The notes beneath the pieces are model-generated. The model was not told the origin of the DNA, did no database searches, and saw nothing but the letters and a program-made list of their open reading frames with translations. Positions 1 to 12,143 of a stretch of DNA of 64,000 nt are shown in pieces. The first letter of the stretch is position 1; every line of letters begins with the position of its first letter. This DNA comes from Methanobacteriota archaeon (GTDB lineage Archaea; Thermoplasmatota; E2; DHVEG-1), in NCBI GenBank assembly GCA_903877165.1, contig CAIRCU010000009.1:57708-121707 (forward strand). Direction: 5' to 3'. The position numbers and the translations under genes are program-made.

Positions 1-282
1 CATGAACTCAGAGATAATCACGACAAGCTGGTGGCAGGTCTCTCCAACGCAGACTTTCTTGCCCGCATAGATTCGGACCGGGGGTGACGGCACACTGTTG
101 TGGATGACCGCGGCCGGCATGAAGTACCGCGAGGAGATCACCCCGATTTTTTCAAGCTTGAACGAATCAATGATGTACTGCCCGGCGATCGTGCTCACCA
201 AGCCGACCGTAGGAAAGGCGACCACGAGCATCGAGTCCGTGAGATCAACGGTTTTCTCCTCTTGAATCTGAATATCGTCCAT
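1..282 (-). CDS. PAC2-family protein (proteasome assembly chaperone-like), 3' end missing
   Basis: This gene runs off the left edge, so the ORF track missed it. Reading the minus strand from the ATG at 282 gives 94 uninterrupted codons beginning MDDIQIQEEKTVDL. The stretch VVAFPTVGLVSTIAGQYII matches the start of archaeal PAC2-family proteins, relatives of eukaryotic proteasome assembly chaperones, where a P-x-VG-L-V-x-x-IA motif follows the first beta strand. A Shine-Dalgarno-like AAAGGA lies just before the ATG. The family's role in archaea is not firmly established. The call rests on motif recognition of the N-terminal third only. Confidence 0.75.
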   Translation of the reverse strand, partial: MDDIQIQEEKTVDLTDSMLVVAFPTVGLVSTIAGQYIIDSFKLEKIGVISSRYFMPAAVIHNSVPSPPVRIYAGKKVCVGETCHQLVVIISEFM

Positions 283-477
283 TCCTTTTCGCCCTCGACC
301 CAGGTATGAGACGGTTTCTTCTTAAGACTTTCCAAGGCAGGAGAAACAGTGGGGAAAATTAAGAGGAAGGAAGAATTTTTTTGAGGGGGAAAAGGGGGTA
401 GAAAATGAAATTCTTCCATCCTTCCTATGGATGAGACATCGGGGGCTGCTGTTAAGAAGCTTTTTCGCAGCTGAATA

Positions 478-499
478 TGTAGCTATGTATGCAGCTACA
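478..499. repeat. Inverted repeat at the 3' end of the NOG1 gene
   Basis: TGTAGCT and AGCTACA form a 7-base inverted repeat with an 8-base loop, overlapping the NOG1 stop codon. It could fold in the 3' end of that transcript. No long T-run follows directly, so a terminator role is only possible. The rest of the 283-494 gap is purine-rich on the plus strand and shows nothing else clear. Confidence 0.3.
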
Positions 500-1469
500 A
501 TGGAGCATTGATGCGATCGAGTCGGGCGAGTACCTCGGCTTTCAACTCCGGGATGCCCTCGCCGGTCTCGCAGGAGATCTTCCAGTTGGTTGAGGAGGTT
601 GTTTTCAGGTCGCTTTTATTCTCAACGATGAGGAAGGGAACGTCAGCGAACACGGTCTTGAGGTACTCGAGGAGATGCTGCTGCGCATCCCAGGTGTACC
701 CGCAGATCTCGGTAGGGTCTATGAGGAAGACGATGAGGTCCGCGAGATGCGTCAGCGCGGTGATCGCCTGTCGTTCGATGGGGTTGCGGTCCTCCAGCGG
801 CCTGTCCAGCAGCCCAGGGGTGTCGATGACCTGGTACCACTCGTCGCTGTAGCGCCTGGTGCGTTTCATGTGGCCGACGACGAGCTGCTTGGTCGTGAAC
901 GGATAATGCGCGATGAGCGGTTTGGCGTTCGACAGCAGTCGGATGAGCGAGGACTTCCCGACGTTGGGGTAGCCGGCGATGACCACGGTGGGGACGTCGC
1001 CTATCTCCGGGAGGTCCCGAAGCAGCTTCCTGGCGTTTACGAGGAACTTGAGCTGCGGGTCGATCTGGTACAGGATGGAGGATATCCGGCCGATGATTGC
1101 TTGCTGGCGGTGCTTGAGGCCTTCAGTCGTACGCTCCCGCAGGAGGAGGCGGCGCTGCTGCTTGTAGACCGAGCGGCAGGTCTCTTTCGCCCAGCTCACC
1201 GCCCCGAGCGCCATCTTCAACTCATCCGTCTTCACCTGGATGTTGATGATCTCCTGGTAGAACAAGGGGAGACGATCCAGCGTCGGGAACGAGGTGACGT
1301 AGGAGTCGAGTGTGCTGGTGATCACGGTGAGGATAGCGTCGGTGTGCGCGGCGTACCGCTTCGGCATCGGGCCTTCCTTGAGCGCGGGCGACAGGTGGGT
1401 CTTCTTTGCCCGCTGGAACGCTGCGTCTATGATCTCTTGGGCGCTCTGAATCGGGGGAAGGTTGAACAT
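495..1469 (-). CDS. NOG1-family GTPase
   Basis: This is a cytoplasmic GTPase related to eukaryotic Nog1 and bacterial Obg, families that act in large ribosomal subunit assembly. The N-terminal 155 residues are the helical domain typical of archaeal NOG1. The G domain follows, with the P-loop GYPNVGKSS at about 166-173, the switch region YPFTTK, the G3 box DTPGLLD near 215 and the G4 box NKSD near 287. The length of 324 suits the short archaeal form, which lacks the long eukaryotic C-terminus. A TATA-like CATAAAG lies about 25 bases upstream of the ATG, so the transcript may be leaderless. It diverges from the wHTH-ribK-polX-ligA set. Confidence 0.93.
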   Translation of the reverse strand: MFNLPPIQSAQEIIDAAFQRAKKTHLSPALKEGPMPKRYAAHTDAILTVITSTLDSYVTSFPTLDRLPLFYQEIINIQVKTDELKMALGAVSWAKETCRSVYKQQRRLLLRERTTEGLKHRQQAIIGRISSILYQIDPQLKFLVNARKLLRDLPEIGDVPTVVIAGYPNVGKSSLIRLLSNAKPLIAHYPFTTKQLVVGHMKRTRRYSDEWYQVIDTPGLLDRPLEDRNPIERQAITALTHLADLIVFLIDPTEICGYTWDAQQHLLEYLKTVFADVPFLIVENKSDLKTTSSTNWKISCETGEGIPELKAEVLARLDRINAPL

Positions 1470-1519
1470 ACGGTGGAAAAGCTTTATGGGTTTCGTCTTG
1501 ATAACACTGTTGGTTTCCT
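1470..1519. promoter_or_regulatory. Divergent promoter between NOG1 and the wHTH gene
   Basis: A 50-base gap holds AAAGCTTTATGGG, which reads as a TATA-like box on both strands (CTTTATGG forward, CCATAAAG reverse). It sits about 20-35 bases from each start codon. Both transcripts would have very short leaders. Confidence 0.4.
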
Positions 1520-1750
1520 ATGATGGATGAAGGCTATATCCTTGCGAACAAATTCCGCCGTGCGATTTTCGATGAGTTGGTTGCCGGTGAACGCGACATC
1601 CGGCATATCGCCAAGAAGCATCGGATTATCATGCGGGTCGCGCAGAAGGTCATGGATGAGTTCGAGGCTGGGGAGTTGGTGACCAAGCAAGGCCCGTTCT
1701 ACACTTTCACCGAGAAAGGCCGTAAGCTGGTCGATACGATGTACCGTTAA
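1520..1750 (+). CDS. Small winged-helix DNA-binding protein
   Basis: A 76-residue protein that is almost entirely a winged helix-turn-helix: ANKFRRAIFDELVAGERDIRHIAKKHRI is followed by a recognition-type helix and a wing ending FTEKGRKLVDTMY. The start could be either of two tandem ATGs at 1520 or 1523. It lies 20 bases upstream of ribK, which has its own N-terminal HTH, so the two may be co-transcribed. Proteins of this kind are conserved hypothetical regulators in Thermoplasmata-like genomes. The target is unknown. Confidence 0.7.
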   Translation: MMDEGYILANKFRRAIFDELVAGERDIRHIAKKHRIIMRVAQKVMDEFEAGELVTKQGPFYTFTEKGRKLVDTMYR

Positions 1751-1770
1751 TTGGCGGAGGAGAATGCTGT

Positions 1771-2430
1771 ATGAAGCCGTACCTGCTCTCAACGCTCAAA
1801 GCACTCGGGTTGCTGGGGGCGATTGAACGCAAGATCGAACTCTCGTCGCAGGAGCTCGCCGCGCGCCTGGGCATCAGCCAGCAGACCGCGTCCCGATATC
1901 TCCTGGAGCTCGACCAAGACCATCTCATCATGCGGGAGCTGGGCATCAAGAAACAGCTCATCTCCATCACCCCGCAAGGCAGGGATGCACTCGAAGCCGA
2001 GTTCCTCTCCTACCAGCAGCTCTTCACGCTCTCCTCGCAGGTCGTATTCAACGGTCGAATCGTCTCCGGGCTGGGTGAAGGGAAGTACTACACGGCCCAT
2101 CCGGGGTACCAGCGGCAGTTCGAGGAGAAACTCGGGTTCACACCCTATCCGGGGACGCTCAACGTCGAGATCCCCGCCCTGGATCGCAACAAGCTGCGGC
2201 TGCTGGGCAGCGGCGGCATCCCCATCGAGGAGTTCCGCACCGACAACCGCACGTTCGGCAGCGTCCTGTGCTTCAAAGCGACCATCAACGGCGTCAAAGC
2301 CGCAATCGTCCTGCCGAAACGCAGCCATTACACCGCTGTCCTGGAATGCATCTCCCCGTATCACCTCAAGGAAAAACTCAGTCTCAAAGACGGCGACAGC
2401 GTCGAGGTCGTCGTCTCCCTCACCACGTAG
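1771..2430 (+). CDS. ribK: CTP-dependent riboflavin kinase with N-terminal HTH
   Basis: RibK phosphorylates riboflavin to FMN using CTP, the archaeal route. Residues 1-85 are a winged helix (SSQELAARLGISQQTASRYL, then LISITPQGRDALE). Residues 90-219 are the kinase barrel, with the family signature GLGEGKYYTAHPGYQRQFEE, the GFTPYPGTLNVE segment that binds nucleotide and flavin, and a C-terminal LKDGDSVEVVV strand. The fused form of HTH plus kinase, about 220 residues, is common in Euryarchaeota-type genomes and suggests FMN-responsive autoregulation, though that is inference. polX starts 11 bases downstream. Confidence 0.95.
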   Translation: MKPYLLSTLKALGLLGAIERKIELSSQELAARLGISQQTASRYLLELDQDHLIMRELGIKKQLISITPQGRDALEAEFLSYQQLFTLSSQVVFNGRIVSGLGEGKYYTAHPGYQRQFEEKLGFTPYPGTLNVEIPALDRNKLRLLGSGGIPIEEFRTDNRTFGSVLCFKATINGVKAAIVLPKRSHYTAVLECISPYHLKEKLSLKDGDSVEVVVSLTT

Positions 2431-2441
2431 GATCGTTGCTT

Positions 2442-6157
<3,716 letters not shown>

Positions 6158-6161
6158 TGTC

Positions 6162-6362
6162 ATGAACCCGTGTCGTCTGGAGAAGAACCAGGCCGCGTGC
6201 CCCTGCAGCTACCCCTGTGACCGCAAAGGTCTCTGCTGTGAATGCCTGCGGTACCATCAGGGACGACGGGAGCTTCCTGCCTGCTATTTCCCAGGTGAGG
6301 CGGAGCGGACGTACGACCGCAGCATAGAGCATTTCCTCAGGATTACGAACAACAAGCGATGA
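6162..6362 (+). CDS. DUF6485-type cysteine-rich small protein
   Basis: A 66-residue protein with six cysteines arranged [20 protein letters not shown], then LPACYFP and [11 protein letters not shown]. This pattern matches the conserved DUF6485 family, which has no known function and is mainly bacterial. The Cys/His set suggests binding of zinc or another metal. It starts 4 bases after the ligA stop, so it is probably in the polX-ligA transcript. The bacterial affinity of all three supports transfer as a block. Confidence 0.8.
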   Translation: MNPCRLEKNQAACPCSYPCDRKGLCCECLRYHQGRRELPACYFPGEAERTYDRSIEHFLRITNNKR

Positions 6363-6608
6363 CGGCGTCAGTTTTAGGCGTAGCCGGTAATGTCGAAGTC
6401 GATTCAGGTGGTGTTCTTGGCGTACAATGGGCTGTTTTCCAGGGCGCCTTCCAGGAACTTCTTATTAAGCGCAGGAACGTCTCCGACGGTGACCCGCTCG
6501 TCGAGAGCAATGCAACAAACCTGTTTTTTCCAGGGGAAAACCGATGAAACGGTAACGGAAGGCTTATAACTCATGACCGTATAAGGGATGCGAGGTAAGG
6601 AAGGACTT

Positions 6609-6842
6609 ATGGCCATCGGGTTTGTCCTGATAAGCGCGGCACCTGCGCATGAACACGAGGTCTACAACAAGCTGCTGAAAGTCCCGCAGATCATCGAGTT
6701 GCACCCCTTGTTCGGGGAGTACGACCTTATCGCAAAAATCGAGGCTGACGACTTCGAAAGCCTCGGGGACATCGTGGTTAAGAAGATCAGGACAATCGAG
6801 GGAGTCATAGACACCAAGACCTTAACCGGGACTAAATTCTAA
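6609..6842 (+). CDS. Lrp/AsnC ligand-binding domain protein without HTH
   Basis: A 77-residue protein starting at ATG 6609 with a strong AAGGAAGG ribosome site. It consists only of the RAM/AsnC_trans_reg fold: MAIGFVLISAAPAHEHEV, a PLFGEYDLIAKIEA turn, then IRTIEGVIDTKTLTGTKF. There is no DNA-binding helix-turn-helix. Stand-alone RAM proteins are common in archaea and may bind amino acids or assort with full Lrp proteins; here such a partner could be the double Lrp at 60.4-61.4 kb, but nothing links them directly. A TATA-like GCTTATAAC lies about 45 bases upstream. Confidence 0.85.
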   Translation: MAIGFVLISAAPAHEHEVYNKLLKVPQIIELHPLFGEYDLIAKIEADDFESLGDIVVKKIRTIEGVIDTKTLTGTKF

Positions 6843-6855
6843 GGAGTGAAAAAAA

Positions 6856-7185
6856 ATGAATGTCTTAGTAGCGCCACAAACATTACTCCAATATTTTTTA
6901 GGCATGTTGATGCTGGTTTTCGCAATCGCAAGCATAATCGCTGGAATCTTCACCGCGTACTTCGGCTCCGGGAAGAGCCGAGGGGTCGGCGCTATCCTCA
7001 TCATCCTCGGACTGATCATCGGCTTCGTCTTCCTCTGGGGATCCGGCGTGCTTGGGCTTGGTGGCCTACCTGACTGGTTGCAGCTTGCCGGTACCGTCAC
7101 GAAAGGCGTTGTCGCGGTGGTTGGTGCCGTCGTCGGCGCACTCATCGCGCTGGGCATCTTCCTGCTCGCCATCATGAAAACATAA
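6856..7185 (+). CDS. Small three-helix membrane protein
   Basis: A 109-residue hydrophobic protein with AAGGAG ahead of the ATG and 13 bases after the Lrp-like gene. Three membrane segments are visible, around residues 12-36 (FLGMLMLVFAIASIIAGIF), 44-62 (GAILIILGLIIGFVFLW) and 82-106 (GVVAVVGAVVGALIALGIFLL). The glycine-rich helices resemble small archaeal membrane proteins of unknown function. I do not recognise a family. A pyrimidine-rich tract with a T7 run follows at 7225-7268. Confidence 0.65.
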   Translation: MNVLVAPQTLLQYFLGMLMLVFAIASIIAGIFTAYFGSGKSRGVGAILIILGLIIGFVFLWGSGVLGLGGLPDWLQLAGTVTKGVVAVVGAVVGALIALGIFLLAIMKT

Positions 7186-7286
7186 AACAAAAACCAAGGA
7201 TATTACACAGGGGGCAAATCCGCTCCCTTCCCTTCTTCCTTTTCCTTCAAGCAACCAGCTTTTTTTCTTGGTGCTACCCTAGGCAC

Positions 7287-7877
7287 TTATAGCATTTTGT
7301 AGAACAACTGATGGATGCGAAGGTCGTCTGTGAGCTCCGGGTGAAACGCAACACCTAGGAACTTGCCCTGCCGGGCCATGACCACCCCCTCATCGATCTC
7401 AGCGAGCACCTCGCAATCCCCCCAGGTCCGCGTAATAAGCGGGGCGCGGATGAAAACCCCGGGGAACGGCTTACGCAATCCCTTGATCTGCAGGGGTCGT
7501 TCGAAGGATTCCTTCTGCCGACCGAAGGCGTTGCGTCGGACCTCCATGTCCATCGCCTCCAGGAGAGTTACTTTAGTCGGGTCCGCTAGGGTCTTGGCCA
7601 GTAGGACGCAGCCGGCGCACGTCCCCATGATGGCTATGTCATCGTTAGCGATGCGTGTGCGAAGCTGTGGTCCGATGCCGCTGCGCTCCAGAATCCGGGA
7701 GATCGTCGTACTCTCCCCGCCGGGAAGAATGACGCCATCGAGGTCCTCGACCTGCTCCGGGGTCCGAAGGAGGACAGCCTGTCCTTTATAAGCGGGTTTT
7801 GTGAAAAGTCGGCGCATGCTGTCGAGGTGCTCTGCGACTGCGCCTTGGATGGAGAGGACACCGACGGTGGTCGTCAA
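7287..7877 (-). CDS. pdxT: Pyridoxal 5'-phosphate synthase glutaminase subunit
   Basis: PdxT releases ammonia from glutamine for PdxS. Class I glutamine amidotransferase features are complete: VGVLSIQGAVAEH, the oxyanion loop LPGGESTTISR, the catalytic cysteine in GTCAGC at about 87, and the His-Glu pair in AFHPELTDD near the C-terminus. The 196-residue length is normal. The start appears to be TTG at 7877, directly after the pdxS stop codon (TAGTTGACG), so translation is probably coupled. Confidence 0.96.
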   Translation of the reverse strand: MTTTVGVLSIQGAVAEHLDSMRRLFTKPAYKGQAVLLRTPEQVEDLDGVILPGGESTTISRILERSGIGPQLRTRIANDDIAIMGTCAGCVLLAKTLADPTKVTLLEAMDMEVRRNAFGRQKESFERPLQIKGLRKPFPGVFIRAPLITRTWGDCEVLAEIDEGVVMARQGKFLGVAFHPELTDDLRIHQLFYKML

Positions 7878-8879
7878 CTACCAGCCTCGATCCTGGAGGA
7901 GTTGGTCTTTGGGAATCGTACCGATCTCAAGGCCCGGCATCGCGGCGCCGATGTCTTTGCTGACTCGGGCGATGACCTCGGGGTTGTCGTAGTTCGCGAC
8001 TGCTTCGACGATGGCTTTAGCGCGTTTCAGCGGGTTGTCGGATTTGAAGATACCGGAGCCGACGAAGACGCCGTCGCTGCCCAACTGCATCATAATCGCG
8101 GCGTCCGCGGGGGTCGCAATCCCGCCGGCTGCGAAGTTGACGACGGGGAGCCGCTGCATCTGTTTTGTTTGTTGGATGACAGCGAGAATCTCTTTGATCA
8201 CTGCACTGTATTCGTCGTCGCCGAAGACACGGCTGGTGGCGACCACGGTATGGCCTGTCAGCGTCTTGAAGGCCTCGGCATAGCTCTGGGCGTACGCCTC
8301 CGCGAGGGCCTGCAGGGCAGGGTCGTTCATGTGTTTGAGCTCGTGGATCATGCCTTGGACCATGTGTTGGTGGCGGATGGCTTCGATGATGTTGCCGGTG
8401 CCTGCCTCGCCTTTGGTGCGGATCATGGCTGCGCCTTCGTAGATCCGTCGAATGGCTTCTCCGAGGTTGCGGCAGCCGCAGACGAACGGGACGGTGAACT
8501 GCTTCTTGTTAACGTGGTAGAAGGGGTCGGCGGGTGTGAGGACTTCGGACTCGTCGATCATGTCGACGCCCAGGACTTCGAGGGCTTGTGCTTCGACGAA
8601 ATGCCCGATGCGGCACTTGGCCATGACCGGGATGCTGACGGTGTCGATAATCTGATTGATGATCTGGGGGTCTGCCATCCTGGCGACGCCGCCGTGCGCG
8701 CGTATGTCCGCGGGGACGCGTTCGAGCGCCATAACCGCGACTGCGCCGCTGTCCTCGGCGATTTTCGCCTGCTGTGCGTTGGTGACGTCCATGATGACGC
8801 CGCCTTTCTGCATCTTGGCGAAGCCGCGTTTGACGAGGTCGGTTCCATGACGGAGCGTGGAAAGATCCAGGGTTTTCAT
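7878..8879 (-). CDS. pdxS: Pyridoxal 5'-phosphate synthase lyase subunit
   Basis: PdxS makes PLP from ribose 5-phosphate, glyceraldehyde 3-phosphate and ammonia from PdxT. Signatures include [46 protein letters not shown] with the Schiff-base region, and [16 protein letters not shown]. At 333 residues it is about 35 longer than bacterial PdxS because of an insert after the TKGEAGTGN motif, as seen in archaeal methanogen homologues. A purine-rich GGGGGGTAAG site precedes the ATG. trpB2, a PLP enzyme, ends 67 bases upstream on the same strand; TTAATAAA in that gap could be an internal TATA box. Confidence 0.97.
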   Translation of the reverse strand: MKTLDLSTLRHGTDLVKRGFAKMQKGGVIMDVTNAQQAKIAEDSGAVAVMALERVPADIRAHGGVARMADPQIINQIIDTVSIPVMAKCRIGHFVEAQALEVLGVDMIDESEVLTPADPFYHVNKKQFTVPFVCGCRNLGEAIRRIYEGAAMIRTKGEAGTGNIIEAIRHQHMVQGMIHELKHMNDPALQALAEAYAQSYAEAFKTLTGHTVVATSRVFGDDEYSAVIKEILAVIQQTKQMQRLPVVNFAAGGIATPADAAIMMQLGSDGVFVGSGIFKSDNPLKRAKAIVEAVANYDNPEVIARVSKDIGAAMPGLEIGTIPKDQLLQDRGW

Positions 8880-8946
8880 TCTACTTACCCCCCAGGAATT
8901 GGTGTGGGTGATGGATGGGGGGATATCTGGTCCCCTTTATTAAGAA

Positions 8947-10329
8947 CTACGGTCGTTTCCTGGGAGTGCGTAGGGGCTGGGTCTGCTGGAGGAGGCTGAA
9001 GGCTGAGGCGTTCACTACTGGTTCTCCGTTGGGCATGGTGTGGGTCATGTAGGCTTCGTAGGCTGCGAGGTCGAAGTAACCGTGTCCGCTGTTGTTGAAG
9101 ACGATGATTTGTTTCTGGTTGTTTTTCTTGGCGATGCGGGCGAGGTCCACGGCAGCTCTCACGGCGTGGGCTGATTCGGGGGCGACGAGGAAGCCTTCGG
9201 TCTGGGCGAAGAGCATGGCTGCCTCGAAGATTTCTTCTTGGGTATAGGCGATTGCTTCCATGTAGCCGTCTTTCGTGAGTTTAGAAAGCAAAGGTGAGTC
9301 GCCGTGGTAGCGCAGTCCTCCAGCGTGAATGGGGCTGGGGACGAACTGGTGTCCCATGGTGTACATCTTCATTAAGGGGGTGAGGCCTGCGCTGTCGCCG
9401 TAGTCGTAGCGGTATTCTCCTTTGGTGAGGCTGGGGCAGGCGAGGGGTTCGACGGAGATGACGCGCAGGTTCGGGGTTTTCCCTCGGATTTTGTCTCTGA
9501 GGAATGGGAAGCTGGCGCCTGCGAAGTTGCTGCCGCCGCCGACGCAGCCGATGAGGACGTCCGGGGTGCGGTCGATGGAACGGAGTTGTTGTTGGAGCTC
9601 TTGGCCGATGACGGTCTGGTGCAGGACGACGTGGTTGAGGACGCTGCCTAAGGCGTATTTGGTGTTGTCGTGGGTGGCTGCGTCTTCGACTGCTTCGCTG
9701 ATCGCCATACCTAAGGATCCTGTGGTGTCTGGGTGTTCGGCGCGGATCTTCTTGCCGGTTTCTGTGAGTGTGGTGGGGCTGGGGTTGACTTCGGCTCCCC
9801 AGGTCTGCATGAGGAGTCTGCGGTAGGGTTTCTGTTCGTAGCTGCATTTGACCATGTAGATGCGGCACTGGAGGTGGAAGAGGTTGCAGCTGAATGCGAG
9901 GGCGCTGCCCCATTGGCCGGCGCCGGTTTCGGTGACGAGGCGTTCGACGCCTTGTTTGGAGTTGTAGTATGCCTGGGGGACTGCGGAGTTGGGTTTGTGG
10001 CTGCCTGCGGGGCTGACGCCTTCCCATTTGTAGTAGATCTCTGCTGGGGTCTTGAGTGCGCGTTCGAGTCTGACTGCGCGGTAGAGGGGGGTGGGTCGCC
10101 AGATGCGGTAGATTTCCCTGACGGCCGTGGGGATGGGGATGAAGCGGTCTTGGCTGATTTCCTGGGCGATGAGTGCGTCGGGGAAGAGGGGGCGCAGTTC
10201 GCTGGGGTGCAGCGGTTTCTTTGTTTGTGGGTGGAGTGGGGGGTCGAGGGGTGTGGGGAGGTCTGCTTGGATGTTGTACCAGGATTTGGGGATGTCGTTT
10301 TCGTCGAGGAGGATTTTGGTGCGCTTCAT
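8947..10329 (-). CDS. trpB2: Tryptophan synthase beta chain, TrpB2 type
   Basis: A PLP-dependent enzyme converting indole and serine (or phosphoserine in some TrpB2s) to tryptophan. The PLP lysine is in GSHKPNSA at about 112. Other marks are the long N-terminal extension of the TrpB2 group ([18 protein letters not shown]), [12 protein letters not shown], the phosphate-binding [11 protein letters not shown] and the C-terminal NNSGHGYFD. Length 460 fits TrpB2 rather than the shorter TrpB1. No trpA is present. TATA element TTTATATAG lies about 25 bases before the ATG, suggesting a leaderless transcript divergent from the ACT regulator. Confidence 0.95.
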   Translation of the reverse strand: MKRTKILLDENDIPKSWYNIQADLPTPLDPPLHPQTKKPLHPSELRPLFPDALIAQEISQDRFIPIPTAVREIYRIWRPTPLYRAVRLERALKTPAEIYYKWEGVSPAGSHKPNSAVPQAYYNSKQGVERLVTETGAGQWGSALAFSCNLFHLQCRIYMVKCSYEQKPYRRLLMQTWGAEVNPSPTTLTETGKKIRAEHPDTTGSLGMAISEAVEDAATHDNTKYALGSVLNHVVLHQTVIGQELQQQLRSIDRTPDVLIGCVGGGSNFAGASFPFLRDKIRGKTPNLRVISVEPLACPSLTKGEYRYDYGDSAGLTPLMKMYTMGHQFVPSPIHAGGLRYHGDSPLLSKLTKDGYMEAIAYTQEEIFEAAMLFAQTEGFLVAPESAHAVRAAVDLARIAKKNNQKQIIVFNNSGHGYFDLAAYEAYMTHTMPNGEPVVNASAFSLLQQTQPLRTPRKRP

Positions 10330-10440
10330 GGTAGTATTTTATGGTCAGCCCGCTATATAAACTTTGCTAAAACTGTGCTCTAGTGTATAAAATTGTTCAT
10401 TAATGCAAGCTTTTATATGATGCGACGCTGGTACTCATGA
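10330..10440. promoter_or_regulatory. Back-to-back TATA promoters for trpB2 and the ACT regulator
   Basis: On the minus strand AGTTTATATAGCG is centred about 26 bases from the trpB2 ATG. On the plus strand GCTTTTATATGATG is centred about 27 bases from the GTG of the ACT gene. A further AT-rich TGTATAAAATTG lies between them. Both genes appear to be leaderless. Confidence 0.6.
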
Positions 10441-10944
10441 GTGATGTGGAAGCAGCTCGCCCCCTACTTCGACGCCTATCCCACCCGCAAGAGAATCGCC
10501 CAGAAGATGCTGGAATACGGCCTACGAGTCCAAGGCACCAAGGTCTACTGCGGCCCCATCGAGCTGTCCGACTCCAAGCTCGCACGGGCCTTTGACGTGG
10601 ACCGCCGCGCCATCGCCGCGACCATCGCCACCATCCGCGAGCAACCAGAACTCTCCAAGATCTTCGAGAAGCTGCAGCCCACCTGCCATCTCCGGGAGGT
10701 AGCCCCGGTCATGAACTGGGGTGTCGTGGAAATCATCCCCACCGACCCTAGTACTCCCGGCATCCTCGCTGAGGTCGCTACCCTCATCGCCTCTGAGAAC
10801 ATCAGCATCCGTCAGGCGATCAGCGACGACTTCGAGCTTACCGATGAGCCCCGCCTCTACGTCATCACCGAAGGCACCATCCCACCCAGCCTCATCCCAC
10901 GGATCCGCCATGCGAAAGGCGTCAAAGCCGTCCTTATTTATTAG
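10441..10944 (+). CDS. ACT-domain regulator of amino-acid metabolism (COG2150-like)
   Basis: A 167-residue protein starting at GTG 10441, with an ATG directly after. Residues 1-75 look like an HTH module (VYCGPIELSDSKLARAFDVDRRAIAATIATI). Residues 90-167 are an ACT fold (GVVEIIPTDPSTPGILAEVATLI, ISIRQAISDDFELTDEPRLYVITEG). This HTH-ACT layout matches archaeal predicted regulators of amino-acid metabolism. Its position divergent from trpB2 makes tryptophan or a related amino acid a plausible ligand, but this is inference from context. Confidence 0.82.
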   Translation: MMWKQLAPYFDAYPTRKRIAQKMLEYGLRVQGTKVYCGPIELSDSKLARAFDVDRRAIAATIATIREQPELSKIFEKLQPTCHLREVAPVMNWGVVEIIPTDPSTPGILAEVATLIASENISIRQAISDDFELTDEPRLYVITEGTIPPSLIPRIRHAKGVKAVLIY

Positions 10945-10957
10945 TAAAATAATTGGG

Positions 10958-11027
10958 TTAGGCGATCGTGACCTCGCTGCAGAGGTACACATCCTGGATC
11001 GCATGCAGCAACCGGATGCCGTGCTCA
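10958..11027 (-). pseudogene. Duplicated 3' end of the aldolase gene (remnant)
   Basis: The minus strand here encodes [20 protein letters not shown] followed by I-A-stop, almost the same as the last 22 residues of the class I aldolase at 12140 (EDGIRLL...EVTVA). Over 69 aligned bases (10959-11027 versus 12141-12209) I count four mismatches: two silent, one V to I and one D to H. Similarity ends abruptly just upstream of the aligned Glu codon. The remnant has no start or catalytic part. It marks one side of an insertion carrying the secreted beta-helix gene. Confidence 0.85.
10959..11027 (+). repeat. Direct repeat, left copy (aldolase tail)
   Basis: A 69-base direct repeat whose right copy is at 12141-12209, in the same orientation, with 65 of 69 bases identical by eye. 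The two copies bracket 1.1 kb holding a single secreted-protein gene of lower GC content. Confidence 0.88.
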
Positions 11028-11171
11028 TCTACCACCAATAAAGAGTGGTCGGTGTTTTTATTTCCTTCATCACGAATAAATTTAATTAGTAGAGAAATCA
11101 TTATAAATAGCACAACGGAAGTTAGCTCATTGTGCACCACGGCATTTCTTAGATCCTGCGAAGGATGATTC

Positions 11172-12143
11172 ATGATGAAGAAAGGGTTGACGGTTGGAGT
11201 AGTTCTTTTATTCATTGGAATCAGCTTCGTTCCCTCGATTGCACAAACACCAGAAAAACAGCCCATCCCTACGTCGAGTGGTAAGTGGTGGTATGTCGGT
11301 GGGAGCGGACCCGGTAACTACACTGATATTCAAGATGCTGTGGACAACGCCAGCAATGGGGACACAGTCTATGTTTATACTGGAATTTACAATCGAATAG
11401 AGAACAAAACATACTGCGTTGATTTGAATAAATCGATACATCTGGTTGGCGAGGACAAAAATACTACTATTCTAAATGGCACTTGCATTTGGGAAGTCGT
11501 TGACGTGGAAGCTGACAATGCCGAATTTAACGGATTCACTGTAAAAAACAGCAAACCCGGTACAGGTATTTTAATCTATAACTGGAGTAATGGCGAACGA
11601 AAAAACATTGTAATACATGATACTATTCTCGTCAACAATTCTGAAGGAATAACAATAGCAGAATGTTCCAACATTACTTGCTATGACAATATCTTCATAA
11701 CAAACGGCGATGGCTGCTATTTTTTTGGCAGTGGTGATTGTTCAATCCTCCATAATCTATTTTTAAAAAATGGGATAGGTTTATACTCTACTTACTCTGG
11801 AGTAACAATGATTTCTAAGAATGAATTCAGAGAGAACACGAACGGAATATATTGTGCAGGCAGTAACATTCGATTGACCATGCGCTCCAACAATTTTATT
11901 AACAATACTATTCAAGCAAGTTACGACAAACAAGGCATGATTTGGCAATTACCTTTATTTATTTTCTATCGACAACATTGGAGTCGTAATTATTGGAGTG
12001 ACTGGGAAAAACTAACCCCTCGGCCAATCCAAGGGCGACTACTCCTCGACACAGAGATTATCTCGCGATATATAACCATCCCCTCGTTTGAATTTGACCG
12101 AATACCTACTCAAAAACCATACCAACTGAATTTTAAGGACTAG
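11172..12143 (+). CDS. Secreted right-handed beta-helix protein (NosD-like)
   Basis: A 323-residue exported protein. The signal peptide [18 protein letters not shown] is very like that of the PQQ protein at 22461. Mature sequence opens with [20 protein letters not shown], the usual entry into NosD-type parallel beta-helices, and continues with irregular helix coils ([20 protein letters not shown]) rich in N-x-S/T sequons. There is no C-terminal membrane anchor. A TATA box CATTATAAATAG lies about 65 bases upstream. The DNA is markedly AT-richer than its neighbours. The stop codon TAG lies inside the right aldolase-tail repeat and overlaps the aldolase stop on the other strand, marking an insertion boundary. 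Confidence 0.8.
   Translation: MMKKGLTVGVVLLFIGISFVPSIAQTPEKQPIPTSSGKWWYVGGSGPGNYTDIQDAVDNASNGDTVYVYTGIYNRIENKTYCVDLNKSIHLVGEDKNTTILNGTCIWEVVDVEADNAEFNGFTVKNSKPGTGILIYNWSNGERKNIVIHDTILVNNSEGITIAECSNITCYDNIFITNGDGCYFFGSGDCSILHNLFLKNGIGLYSTYSGVTMISKNEFRENTNGIYCAGSNIRLTMRSNNFINNTIQASYDKQGMIWQLPLFIFYRQHWSRNYWSDWEKLTPRPIQGRLLLDTEIISRYITIPSFEFDRIPTQKPYQLNFKD

Noticed and set aside
195-419. 74-residue minus-strand ORF at the left edge
   Set aside because: It is in a different frame from the PAC2 gene, which has clear family motifs and a ribosome site; the ORF is an artefact.
7827-8999. 390-residue plus-strand ORF opposite pdxS
   Set aside because: It is the mirror of pdxS, full of Asp/Val/Gly runs caused by C-rich third codon positions on the true strand; no domain is visible.
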